From Tetraselmis striata (lineage: Eukaryota; Chlorophyta; Chlorodendrophyceae; Chlorodendrales; Chlorodendraceae): a stretch of 64,000 bases of DNA. The stretch is from NCBI GenBank assembly GCA_006384855.1, contig VCJN01003031.1, forward strand, positions 1 to 64,000. The letters are read 5' to 3'. A model generated the notes under the pieces. The model ran no database searches, had not been told where the DNA came from, and saw nothing but the letters and a program-made list of their open reading frames with translations. Both the position numbers and the translations under genes were made by a program. This document shows positions 9,018 through 20,119 of the stretch, piece after piece. Position 1 is the stretch's first letter, and every line of letters starts with the position of its first letter.

Positions 9018-11723
9018 CTAGAACAGCTCGGCGCGCTCGGCAATGCGGCCCATTAGGCGCTCCTTGAACTCGCCCAGCGGGATCGAGCCAAGGTCGCCGC
9101 CGGCGTAGGTGCGCACCGACACGGCGCCCGCCTCGGCATCGCGCTTGCCGACCACCGCCATGACGGGGATCTTAGACAGCTCGGCGCTGCGCACCAGTTT
9201 CGCCAGCCGCTCGCCGCTCGCGACGTCGACGCGCACGCCCAACGCCTGCAGCTCCGCCTTGAGCTCCAGCACCGCAGGGAGCTGCTCGTCGGTGACGGGC
9301 AGCAGGCGCACCTGCACGGGCGCCATCCACAGCGGGAACGCACCCGCGTAGTTCTCGATGAGCACGCCGAAAAAGCGCTCGATGGACCCGAGGATGGCGC
9401 GGTGGATCATGATGGGGCGCTGGCGGGTGTTGGCCTCGTCGATGTACTCCATGCCAAAGCGCTCGGGCAGGTTGAAATCGAGCTGCACCGTCGCGCACTG
9501 CCACTTGCGGCCGATGGCGTCCTTGATCTTGATGTCGATCTTGGGGCCGTAGAAGGCGCCGCCGCCCTCGTCCACCACGTAGCCCCACCCCTTAGCGCCC
9601 AGCGCTTCGGCGAGCGCCGCCTCGGACGCGTCCCATACGGCGTCGGAGCCGACGCTCTTGTCCGGCCGCGTGCTGAGGTTGACCTCGTAGTCGGTGAAGC
9701 CAAAAGTGCCGAGCAGCTCGGCGGTGAGGTCCAGGACGCCGGTGATCTCGGCCGCGATCTGGTCGGGCCTGCAGAAGATGTGGCCATCGTCCTGCGTGAA
9801 GCCGCGCACGCGGAAGAGGCCATGCATGGTGCCACTGCGCTCGTAACGGTAGACGGTGCCCAGCTCGGCCCAGCGCAGGGGGAGGTCGCGGTAGGAGTAG
9901 AAGCCGTCCTGGTACACGGCGATGTGGAAGGGGCAGTTCATGGGCTTGAGCTGGTACGTCTCGTCCTCCACCTGCATCTGGTCGTACATGTTTTCGGCGT
10001 AGAAGTCGAAGTGGCCGCTCGTCTTCCAGAGGTCGAGCTTGGCAACGTGCGGGGAGTAGATCAGCTCGTAGCCGCGCGCCAGGTGCACCTCCTTCCAGTA
10101 GTTCTCCATCACGTTGCGCACCGCCGCGCCGCGCGGGTGCCAGAACACCAGCCCCCCGCCCGCGCAGTCCTGGATGCTGAACAGCTTGAGCTCCTTGCCC
10201 AGCTTGCGGTGGTCGCGCGCCGCCGCCTGCGCCTTCATCTCCTCGTACGCGCGCAGCTGCGCCTTGCTCGCCCACGCGGTGCCGTAAACGCGCTGCAGCA
10301 TCGGCCGGGACTCGTCGCCGCGCCAGTACGCGCCCGCCAGGCTCTCCAGCTTCAGGCCCTGCACGTATCGGAAGGGGAGGCGGTAGGTCAGGCCGCACTG
10401 TAGGTATAGCACATTAGCACCACCCTCCATCCTCTACGATCACCGTCACTAAAGGTGGCATAGACCCCTCTTAGGCCTCCCCTGATCCTGCCCCCTCCCC
10501 CTGCTCAGCACTCTCCCAGACACAAGGCGGCGCCACTCAGGCCATCTGAGCAACTTGCAGCCGTTTCCTTACCCCACCCTGGGCCGGGCCGCCAGGTCTC
10601 CTCCGTCGGCCCCCTAGACTGCAATCTAGCAAACCCCTCCCAGCCATTCATCCCATCACTAGCTGTCCCACTTCGAGTCGCCGCTTTCTCCTGCGAGGCC
10701 CCCCTTCCCCTACTGCACATTGGCAGGCTGCGCCTCTACCTTGGGGCGGATCTGGCCGGTGTGGTCCAGGTGCGGCCCCGCGCAGAGGTCCCACCAGCTG
10801 CCCTCCTCCCCGGGCTGGCCGATGTGGTAGATGGTGATGGGCGCGGTGGGGTCTTTGGCCAGGATGGAGTCGAGGATCTCCAGCTTGTAGGGCTCGCCGA
10901 TAGCCTCGATCCGCGACCGCGCCTCCTCCGCGCCCACCTCCTCGCGAACAAAGGGCAGTTTGGCGCGTGAGATGCGCTCCATTTCCTTCTGCACCTTTTT
11001 GAGGTCCGCTTCTGTCAGCGGCGCGTCGCTCGTGTCAAAGTCGTAGTAGAAGCCGCGCTCGATCCAGGGGCCGATGGTGCACTGCGCGGAGGGGAACAGC
11101 CGCTGCACCGCCATCGCCATCACGTGCGCCGCGCTGTGCCGCAGCCGCAGCATGTCTTCGCTCTGCGGTGCATGGCATTAAGGGGAAGGGGGGGGGGGGG
11201 GGGGTTGAGTAGGGTCCATGTGTATAGTGCTGTGTGTGTGGCTGTAGGTATTTAGATTCCCCATAAAGATGCTGACGGAATAGGGTGAGACAACATGCGG
11301 TGTTTATGGACTGAGGTGAGAGGGGTGGTTTGCTTTTTTTTAAGTAGCGCCGCTGAGCCGGCTGGGCCGGTGGAAAAGTGTCCCCCCCCCCCCCCCCCCC
11401 CGGGGGGCGCTTATCCTTTCGCCTATACCAGTAAGGTTCCGCCCCACCTCGTCGCTGGTTGGCAGCTCAATGACCTCCTCCTCCTCCTCCTCCTCCTCCT
11501 GCTCCCGCTCCTCCACCTCCTTCACCTCAGCTGCCGCCGCGGGGCGGATCGAGCGACGCTGAGCAGTCGCGGCCGGGCGACCCCGGCGATTGGGCCGGAA
11601 GGGCGCCGGCGTCCAAGTGGCGGCCCGCCCAACGGGGCGGCTCTGGCGGCTGCTGCTGGCGCGCGAACCGCCTGGCACGTGCACGGCGGCGCGCAGCGCG
11701 GGGGCTGCCGCGAGGGAGGCCAT
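9018..11723 (-). CDS. Threonyl-tRNA synthetase, plastid (organellar) type
   Basis: This enzyme charges tRNA-Thr with threonine, presumably in plastid and perhaps mitochondrion. Exons on the minus strand are 11723-11448, 11162-10740 and 10397-9018, all phase 0, giving 691-692 aa. Exon 1 encodes an Arg/Ala/Ser-rich transit peptide and a Glu-rich stretch, ending VIELPTSDE. Splicing continues [16 protein letters not shown], as in land-plant organellar ThrRS. There is no N-terminal TGS domain. The editing-like second domain has HSAAH and DLCAGPH. The class II core has the zinc ligands Cys (MNCPFH), His (DDGHIFC) and His (IMIHRA), motif 2 around [18 protein letters not shown], and motif 3 ending GSIERFFG. 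The anticodon-binding domain starts near [12 protein letters not shown]. Intron 1 (11163-11447) carries a sense-strand poly-G near the donor and a poly-C near the acceptor. The 5' end is divergent from the ARM-BTB gene. Confidence 0.95.
11188..11204 (-). repeat. Poly-C (sense) tract next to the ThrRS intron 1 acceptor
   Basis: The run is 17 G on the plus strand, hence C in the ThrRS transcript. It ends about 24 bases before the acceptor AG and can act as the polypyrimidine tract. It pairs in principle with the opposite run at 11382-11401. Confidence 0.9.
11382..11401 (-). repeat. Poly-G (sense) tract near the ThrRS intron 1 donor
   Basis: The run is 20 C on the plus strand, hence G in the ThrRS transcript. 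It starts 46 bases into the intron and is the complementary partner of the C run at 11188-11204. Confidence 0.9.
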
Positions 11724-12641
11724 CCTTAGGGATCGAGAGGCCGTGGTCTGGGGTTCCGAGCACGCAACCGCCGCGGGCTTTGGTACCGTGAGTTGGTGGA
11801 GGACTACGGGAATTATGCCCCCGCTGGTGATGAGAAGGCGGGAATGAATGCTGCCATCGCCCCAGCACGCTCCATTGGCGCAGTATTAACCCTTACTTAC
11901 TACCGTCTGTATGAGGGTACAATACGCCGGTTTTCGCTGTCGTGGCGGCACACCGCGCCGCGGCGGCGCCCGTTCTTGCGTCCCGCTCCTAACGATAAGC
12001 AGCAGGGTTCCAAACCCTTCATAAGCAGCAGGGTGTTTCGCAGGATGTATTAGGGTATTGACACCCGTGAGAATATAATTAATATTGCTACAGTATGGAT
12101 TTTTAAAAATAGTATCGACGCGCGGGGTCGACGGGACTGCTGTCGCTTTCGGTCGTTGCCTGCAGGGTTCGGGTTTCCTCGCAGTGCGATTTTTTCTCCG
12201 AACCCAAGACGAATATTTTACGATAAATATGAGGCTTCTCACTTCGTCGTCGCCCATTCGGCGGCGATAAATGACCTGGGGCGGGAGAGCGGGGGCGGCC
12301 GGGCGGGGTTGTGCGTCGTCGTCGCGGCCGCGCATTTCCCAAACCCGACCGCCCCGACTACACAGCAACTCGTGGCCACCCAGCAACAAGTGGGCACACC
12401 CTTCGCGTGACGAGACTGCCGGCAACTGTAGCCATTCACTTGGGCTCAATCTTTCCGGCGATTCAGCTTGAACGGGCTCCGTGCAACTCGCCGGTGGGTA
12501 TCGCCGCGCCGCTTCGGCCAACCGCCCGCGCGCGCATCGCAAGGAATTGCCGCCGACCAGCCGGGAAGCTCCACCTTCAAACAACCTTCACCCTAGCTCG
12601 GCACCGGCAGAAGTGAATTCTCCTCGTTGGATCGCACCGAG
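11724..12641. promoter_or_regulatory. Divergent promoter region between ThrRS and the ARM-BTB gene
   Basis: About 0.9 kb separates the two start codons. The central part (about 12040-12240) is AT-richer than the flanks. The word ATAAGCAGCAGGGT is repeated at about 11995 and 12020. No defined promoter element could be assigned. Long open frames on both strands here look like chance products of GC-rich DNA. Confidence 0.4.
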
Positions 12642-14758
12642 ATGACTGTCGCGGCAATGGCGCCGCCCACGTCGGGCACCGAGGACGCCCTGAAGGCTCA
12701 GCCGGACGCGACTGCGCAGGACGCGGGCCTCGTGCTGGCGGGTCTGCGCGCGATGGTTTCCGGCGTGGTGGCGGACCTGAAGTCCCCGGAGGAGTCGGCG
12801 CGGTCGCGCGCCCTCAGCGCCCTCGTTGGCATGGCACGCAAGGCGGGGCGCGCGGTGGGCGGCGGCCAGGCGCAGCTGCAGGCCTGCTTTGCCGAGGCTG
12901 GCGGCTTCGAGGCGCTGGTGGCCACCCTCGCCGCCGACGACGGGGGGCCCCTTCCGGCACGAGCCGGCGCTCGCAGGGCGCCGCGGTCGACTCACTGGTG
13001 GCGCTCACGAAGAGCGGCGGGCCGGCACGCGGCGCGGCGGTGTCGGCGGGAGCGGCCGGCGCGCTCGTGCGGCTGCTTGGCGCCGGCGACAGCGCGCCCG
13101 TCAGCGTGGGCGTCCTCCGTGCCCTGGCGCAGCTGCTCGGCGGCGGGGGCGAGGCGGGCCACGCCGCGCACCGCGCGCTTGTGGCGGCCGGTGGTCTGCG
13201 CGCACTGCTGCGGCTGCTCGACAGCGTGATGCTGGGCGCGGGCGAGCCGGACGCCAGTGCCTGGGGGCGCGAGGTGGCGGCTGTGCTGTTTGAGCTTGTC
13301 CGCGCGGAGCCGACGCTGTCGGGGCCGCTGGTGGCGGCGGGCGGTGTGGGCAGCGTGCTCAAGATCCTCTCCGTCTGCGAGTGCCCGCTGGCGATGAGCC
13401 TGGCGCTGGACATCCTGGAGGAGGTGGTTAACTGCCAGGATCGGGGCGCCGTGCGCAGCGCGATGATGGCGGAGGGCGCGGTGCCGGCGCTCCTGCGTGT
13501 GATGCACGTCAAGGGCGTCGGCTCCAAGGCCATGCTGGCCCTCGCCTTCCTGGGCGAGGACGCGGCCCACCTGCCGGTGCTGGTGCCCTGCCTCGACACG
13601 GACGACGTCGCATGCGCGTGCCACATCGCAGCGCTCGCCGCCGATGCAGATGACCTGGACGCCGGTGCATGCATTGAGTTCATCGCCGCGCTCATCTCCA
13701 CCGCTCCGCTCCCGCTGCTGCGCCACCTCGTCGCCGCACGCTGCGTCGGCGTGGCCCTCACGCTGGAGCCAATGCACGCCGCGCTGCTGGGCGCGCTGGG
13801 CGGGCGTGGCAGCGGCCCCGCGATGGGCGCCCTGCTGGACAACGCGACCACATACGGCCGGCTCGAAGGCGCGCTGGCGGCGGTTGAGCTCCTGCTGGCC
13901 GGGCTGACATCCGCTGCCTCCGCCGCGCTTCCGCCGCCGCCCTCTGCGTCGCCGCTTGCCCGGCTGCTGCGCCGCAACGGCAAGCTCGAGGCGCTCGTCA
14001 CAGTCTGCCTGGACGAGGCGGTCGCCGGCGGCAGCGGGGAGGGGGCCGCCGCCGCGGACAACGAGGTCACCACGCTGCTTGCCGACCTGCTGGACAGCCT
14101 GCCTGCGGAGGCGCCCGCCGGCCCCGAGCTGCCCGTCAGCAGCAGCAGCTCAGGTGGTAAGAGCGCCGGCGCGGGCTTTAGCGCTGCCGACGTCAACGCG
14201 CGCCGCTACGACAGTGTCACCTTCCTCGTCGGCGGGCGCGAGTTTTATGCGCTGGGCTGGGTGCTGGAGCAGGCGAGCGCTCGGCTGGCGCGGCTGCTGG
14301 CCCACGTGGATGACGCGCGCGCCGCCCCCCTGGGCGTGCCTGCCGTCCCCGGGATGCCGCCCGGCCGGCAGTACGAGATGTTCACGCTGGCCACCGAGTA
14401 CGCGTACACCGGCTGGGTGGACGTCGCGCCGTCCGCCGCGCTGGACCTCTGGGCGCTGGCCGCGTGCCTGGAGATGGACGCGCTGCAGAGCCACTGCGAG
14501 GGCGTGGTGATGCGGCAGCTGGTGCCGACGGCGGCCACGCTGGAGCCCGCGCTCGAGCTGGGCTACAAGTACCGCGCGGGAAACCGCCTGCGCGACGCCT
14601 GCTGCGGCTTTGTGCTGGCCAACCTGCGGGGCATGGCGGCCGACGGCCGGCTTGCGGGGCTGGTGGCCGCCAACCGGCCCAAGCTGCAGGAGGGCCTCAT
14701 CCGCGCGCTCGCCGCCCGCCTCGCCGCCGCCGCGGGCAGCTGGGCCGGCGAGCCCTGA
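12642..14758 (+). CDS. ARM-repeat protein with C-terminal BTB/POZ domain (ARIA/ABAP1-like), one apparent frameshift
   Basis: ATG at 12642 opens an intronless frame encoding armadillo-like helical repeats such as AGGFEALVATLA, GAAGALVRLL, AAGGLRALLRLL, AAGGVGSVLKIL and AEGAVPALLRVM. A BTB domain follows (about residues 515-630: RYDSVTFLVGGREFYA, then EYAYTGWVDV), with a BACK-like helical end. In plants, proteins of this layout (ARIA, ABAP1) bind transcription or replication factors or act as cullin-3 adaptors. The frame is broken at 12942-12951, a G6C4 run. One extra base there would join EALVATLAADD directly to QGAAVDSLVAL and give about 705 aa. No GT-AG intron explains the shift, so this is either a sequencing error or a recent mutation. 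Codon use is uniform on both sides, favouring an otherwise intact gene. Confidence 0.8.
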
Positions 14759-15623
14759 CAGCCGTGTCCTCCTATTCCGCCAACGCCCCCGCCCAGCCAG
14801 CCAGCCCATCGGATCTTGCCTGGGCACTTCCTCTCCTCCCCTCATTTAGCTTTCTGTCCTTCCGGGCAGCCATGGCTGCTGTCGCACAAGTCTGTGCGGC
14901 GCCCCCTGACCCAAGCGCTGCGCCCTCTTTTAAAACCTAATGCTACTACACTTACCTGGATCACCTACGATCCGCGCTGGCTGTGCTTTTGCATGACGGG
15001 AGCTCTCGCCTCCTTATCACACATGGGGGGGGGAAGGGGCGGGAGCTCTTTCCGCTTACTATACTATATCGTAGAGTATTACACGGACGTGATACTATGC
15101 TGCGAGTGCTTATCGCTTGCAGATCGATGTCTGTAAATGTGCTGCGGGCGGCGCGCCAACGGCGCCCCATGCCACGGCCTAGCGTGATCGTGGCACCGCT
15201 CAATCCCGTTACGGGGGCTGACACACCTGTGCAATGAGCCCGTCACACGGGCCTCAAGCTGGGCCTGTCTGCAACCTCTCAGGGCATTTGCTATAATAAA
15301 TTAATGTACACCTTGCGTCTTTTGGGGTGGCTACTTTGTCGCAGTGTTCTCATTACCCAGTCGGCGGTCGTAGACTAATGACGGGCGGGCGCCGCATGAT
15401 AAAGATATTTGCACATTCTCCAATGTGGCTCTGCTGGCCACGAGCTGCGGTCGCATGAGCATCCTCATCGCACCTCATCCCAATCTCTCGCACGTCATCG
15501 TTGCACACCCCTGTTTGTCTCCTTTCTCCATGGTATTTCGTCTCTTTTCCAGCCTGCGTGGTCCGCGTGCTGCTGCTGATGTCATCAATGGCTGACCAGC
15601 GAGCTATTGTGCGCCGCGCGCAG
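14759..15623. other. Intergenic or unresolved 5' exon region of the STAND gene
   Basis: No coding exon could be proven. The preceding gene's 3' UTR and the promoter or first exon(s) of the NB-ARC gene must lie here. A pyrimidine-rich acceptor-like TCTTTTCCAG ends at about 15552, which may mark a short upstream exon, but no start codon could be joined in phase. Confidence 0.4.
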
Positions 15624-18600
15624 AGCTGTATGTGCACCGCCCAGAGATTTTCGACACGGCCAAGCGCGAGGTGCTGGCCGGCAACAGCGTCGCCATCCTC
15701 GGCATGGACAGTCTGCTGGGAATCGGCACCACCACGCTGGCAGCCGCCGTGGCGCGCGACGAAGAGGTTGCCAAGCTGCACGACGGCGGTGTCTTCTGGC
15801 TGAACTGCCGTGACGGCGCGGACGACCGCAGCCAGCTGGAGGAGCTCACGGTGCGACTCACATTCGCAACCCTGCCTGCTGATGCTATGTACGTACATAC
15901 CTTTATTTCTCGCGTATATGTGGAGCGTCGACTGTGGAGTGAGCTGAATGCGCATGTTGCGCGGCATCAATGCAGGACATGATGGCCGACGCAGGCTACG
16001 AGCCGCCAACTCGGCCCGAACTCCCCGGCGCCGACTATTTTGCGCAGGCTCTGGACGGTCGCCGCGCACTGCTTGTGCTTGACGACAACCCGCGCTACGC
16101 CGCGGCGCGCATGTACCTCGAGTTTGGCTTCCGCCTGGTGGTGATGTCGCGCGACCAGGCGATGCCACACCAGCTTGGCGTGCACACGGTGGTCGTGCCC
16201 GTAGTGGAGCGCGACCAAGCGGCGCGCTTTCTGGCTCTTGCCGGGTGCGATATCCTCCCCACTGGGCCCCCTCTCTAACTCTCTCTCGCACACATATACA
16301 TATCGTTTACTACTACAGCACAGCGAAATGCGCGTCTCTGCCTGTCTTTGTTGCAGTGCTTGGCGCGGCTGACATCCACCCCGGTGCAGTGCGGCGGGGC
16401 GGCGTCTGCTCGGCGAGCCCGGGGCCGAGAGTGCGGCCGGCGCGCCGTGGGAGGAGCTGGCGCTCTGCGCGGGCGGGCTGCCGATGGAGCTGGAGATGAT
16501 GGCGCGCCTGTCGGCGAGCCTTCCAAGCAAGGCCGCCGTTAAGAAGGTCGGACGGAAAATCACCGACGGCTTCCGGCTGCCCGAGATCACAGGTCCGTTG
16601 GCGCCTGAGGTCCTCTCTGATACGACCGCGCGATGGTGGATCGATTGAAATACAGGGGTGTTACGCCTCGCGAGCTAATCTATTCAGTCGTCTGGGGTAT
16701 CGTCCGCTGCGCAGGTGCCACCGGCGGAAGTGCACACTGGCAGGCGCTCATCCGCACGATGTCCGTGTCGGTCGACACGCTGCCCATCAGCAAGCACGGG
16801 CTGTACAAGGCGCTGGCCATCTTGCAGCCCGGCGTGTCGGCGCCCATCAGCTTCCTCAGCAACCTGTGGAACATCGAGGGCTCGGAGGAGGAGCGGCATG
16901 GCAAGGCGCTGAAACATGCCCGCACGCTGCACGCGCACGGCCTGCTGGAGCTTGTCGAGCCGGCGGCGAGAGAGGGCGCCGCCGCGGTGCGCCTGCACGA
17001 CCTGCACAGCTACTTCCTGGTCACCTGGGCGGGCAAGAACCTGGTCGGCATGCACAATGCGCTGCTGTCGGCGTACCGCAAGGGCGAGACCTCTTTTTCG
17101 CTGGTAGCCGACGACGGCTACTACATGCAGCACGTCGCCACGCACCTCATCGCCGCGGGGCGCGAGCCGCAGCTGCGCATGATGCTCTTCGACGTCGCCT
17201 GGCTGGAGGCCAAGTTTGCGCGCTACGGCCTCTGGGCAGTGCTGTCGGACTTCGGCTTGTACCTTCAGGGCCAAGAGGACGAAGAAGTGAAGCTGCTGAT
17301 GCAAGCGCTCGAGCTGAGCGCACCTGCCGCTCTGGGTCACCCCAATGCGCCCGGCCTGCTATGCACTCAGGTGAGTTGGCCTGCCCAAAGCATTGAGAAT
17401 AGTGCAGCGTATATTTAGAATCATGCAGCTCCTTATTTCTAAGTACGTCAATGCATGTGGTACGTGCACATTAATCCCCCCGCCCCGCCCCTTTCCTGTT
17501 TCAATAGGCCTCCTGCCGTCTGCTGAGCCAACGTGCGCAGCACGGTGGGCTTAGTCGCTGGATCCGCGGCGTTCGCGAACGCCACGGCCGAGCACTAGAT
17601 GCCTCCGGCGACGGCGTGCCGACGATGTCGGCAGGGCCCGCTTGCCTGTGGACCCGTAGCGGCAGCCTGGTTCAGGCGGGCGGCTCGCTGCTCAAGACGC
17701 TTAGCAGCTACAGCAGCGCGCCCACCAAGTGCATGAGCATTACGCCCGACGGCAGCCTGCTGCTGACGATCGAGGGGCGCGTCAGCCGGTTGTGGGACGT
17801 CGCCACTGGCGGCTGCACCCGAGTCCTTGAGGGATTCAAGGACAGCCTCATGAACGGCGCGCTTAGCCCCGACGGCACGTATGCCGTGACCATTGCCGAC
17901 CACAAGGGAGAGGACATCGGCCGCGTCTGGGATTGCTCCACCGGCCGATGCCTGCACGTGCTGGAGGGCCACGCCGACCTTATCCAGGACCTGGTCATCA
18001 GCGCCGACAGTCGGCTGGCGCTCACCGCCTCCTACGACCACACCGCCGCGCTGTGGAGCCTTGTCGACGGGAGCCGTCTGCACACGCTCACCGGCCACAC
18101 CGACTACGTCGAGAGCGCCGCCATCTCCAAGGACTCGACCCGCGCTGTGACCGGCTCTTGGGACATGACCGCCCGAATCTGGGACATCGCTACCGGCGCC
18201 TGCCTGCACGTGCTGGAGGGGCACGGCGACCGCGTGTGGCGCATCGCGCTGGGTACGTTGTCGGCCGGCGTCTCGTGCCGCACATTGTTGATTTTTTCAC
18301 TATCAAGCGACTTGCAAATATGTCCACCGATATACTGTCTGTCTCGTCTCGTGACGAGCCGACTTGACCCGCGGTTTTCCGATTTTGTCGTTTTTTGCAG
18401 GCTCTCAGTACCTGGTGACTACCTCATGGGATATGACCGCCTGCGTGTGGGAGGTCGAGAGCGGCGAGGGCGTGTGGCAGCTGGAGGGCCACACAGACGT
18501 TGTTCACTCGGCGGCCATCACCGAGGACGAGCAGTGGGTGGTGACTGCCTCGCAGGATGGCACAGCTCGCGTGTGGGACATCCAAGTCGGCAAGTGCTGC

Positions 18601-20119
18601 CAGGTGAGCGTCGACGAAATGCTTGGTAGCCTGTTATGTATCACAGAGATAAACTGTGATGACATAATACGACAGTATTTCCTGAAGACTTGGGTGCGCT
18701 GTTCTGCTCCCTTGTCGCACTCAGGTTCTGACCGGCCAGGCTGGCACCGGCAAGATGGCAGTGAGTCCAGACGGGCGCAAAGCGGTCGCTCTATCCGACA
18801 GCAGCGATGCGTTGGCCCAGGTGTGGGACCTCCGCACTGGCGCGTGCGTGCGCAACCTGGAGGGTCACGGCGCGAAGATCAGCGGCCTTGCGCTGACGGC
18901 GGATGGCAACCGCGCGGTCACCGTGTCCTGGGACCGCACCGCGCGCCTGTGGGACCTCTCCGCCGGCGACGCTGACGGCGAGGAATTGTCCCACCAGGGC
19001 TCCGTCAGCGCCATCTGCCTGCAAGACGGCTGCGACACCATACTGAGCTCGGCCGCCGATCGCACCGCGCGTATGTGGGCATGCATCAACGCTCAGCCGC
19101 TGTACACGCTGGCCCCGGCTGGCCTTGCGGCCGCACTGCTCGGTGGTCTTGGACTGGCCGCCAGCATCGCCGCGGACGGCCAACTGCGCTTGTGGGACCT
19201 GGAGAACGGCGAGTGCGTGCAGGCGACGCAGCTCGACGGTGACCTCGAGTCCGTGAGCGCGTACGCGGCCGGTCCGGCCACCCCGCGTGAGAGTGTCGGC
19301 GCGCGTGGAAGCAACGTGCCGGAGCGCCCCACTTGCCTGCTGGCGGCCGGCGACAACTTGCTTGTCAGTTGCCTGGCGAGCGGCACCGTCGAGGTCTGGC
19401 TGGTCGGGCGGCAGAAGCGCCGCGCGAGTATCATCGCGCAGCTGGAGCACGAGACACCGGTGAGCATGCTGGCAGTGTCGGCGAACGGCACCCGCGCCGC
19501 CACGGTATGCGGCAGCGATGTTCACCTGTGGGACACCATGGACGGCGAGCTGCTCGGAGTGTTGCCCTTCGGCGATGTCGACGGCATCGCGGGCGTTGCC
19601 GTCAGCGCTGATGGCGGCGTGGTGGTCGCGGCCGGATGGGGCAACACCGCGACAATCTGGGACGGCAACTCTCTGCAGATCCGCCACCATCTGTCGCTGG
19701 GCGATCGCAGCGGCACCCTGTTAAGTGCCCAGCCCAAGCACACCGCCGCGGTTAGCCTTGTCGTCTCGGCGGATGGCCTTCGCGTGGCGACATCCTCCAG
19801 CTGCGGCGTCGTCGAGCTGTGGGACCTCGAGTCCGGCAGTACGCTGCGGCAGTTTCAGCGCACGCTTCCTGTCTCTGCGCTCGCCATGTCCGCCACCGCC
19901 AGCTACATCACTGCGTGCGCGCAGGACGGCAGCCTTGTGCTGTGGGACACCGCAGCTCCTGCGGACCAAGTTGCCGGCGTGTTCTTTGGCGACGCGCCGC
20001 TGAGGTGCTGCGCCATCCGCACGCACTGCACCCTCACAGACGCCGACGTGGTGGGTGAGGTCGACCTCTGCATCTCTGCCGGCGATGCCAACGGGCAGGT
20101 GCATGCGCTGTCTTTCTAG
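15624..20119 (+). CDS. STAND NTPase with NB-ARC, helical and WD40 modules (Apaf-1/NLR-like)
   Basis: Exons: about 15624-15850, 15976-16244, 16390-16592, 16715-17370, 17508-18252, 18401-18603 and 18725-20119, encoding more than 1200 aa. The phases of the last six agree, and the first donor could also be at about 15892. Exon 1 begins ELYVHRPEIFDTAKREVLAG and has the NB-ARC start, but its P-loop reads LLGIGTTTLA, with Thr where Lys is expected. Walker B is intact (ALLVLDD), followed by a sensor-like RLVVMSRD. GLPMEL matches the GLPLAL motif. A winged-helix segment ends in RLHDLHSYFL, and DDGYYMQHVATHLIAAG begins the Apaf-1-type helical region. At least a dozen WD40 units follow (TARIWDIATG, TACVWEVESG, TARLWDLSAG). 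Such proteins assemble on ligand binding to trigger immunity, cell death or regulation; the ligand and any N-terminal effector are unknown here. Confidence 0.85.

Noticed and set aside
9402..10403. 333-aa open frame on the plus strand
   Set aside because: It is antisense to the ThrRS catalytic exon. Val/Ala/Leu-rich composition reflects the complement of GC-rich codons.
11886..12584. 232-aa minus-strand frame in the divergent promoter region
   Set aside because: No recognisable domain, composition shifts along its length, and it lies between two well-defined gene starts.
12814..14196. 460-aa open frame on the minus strand
   Set aside because: It is antisense to the ARM-BTB gene, Ser/Ala/Pro-rich and without domain features.
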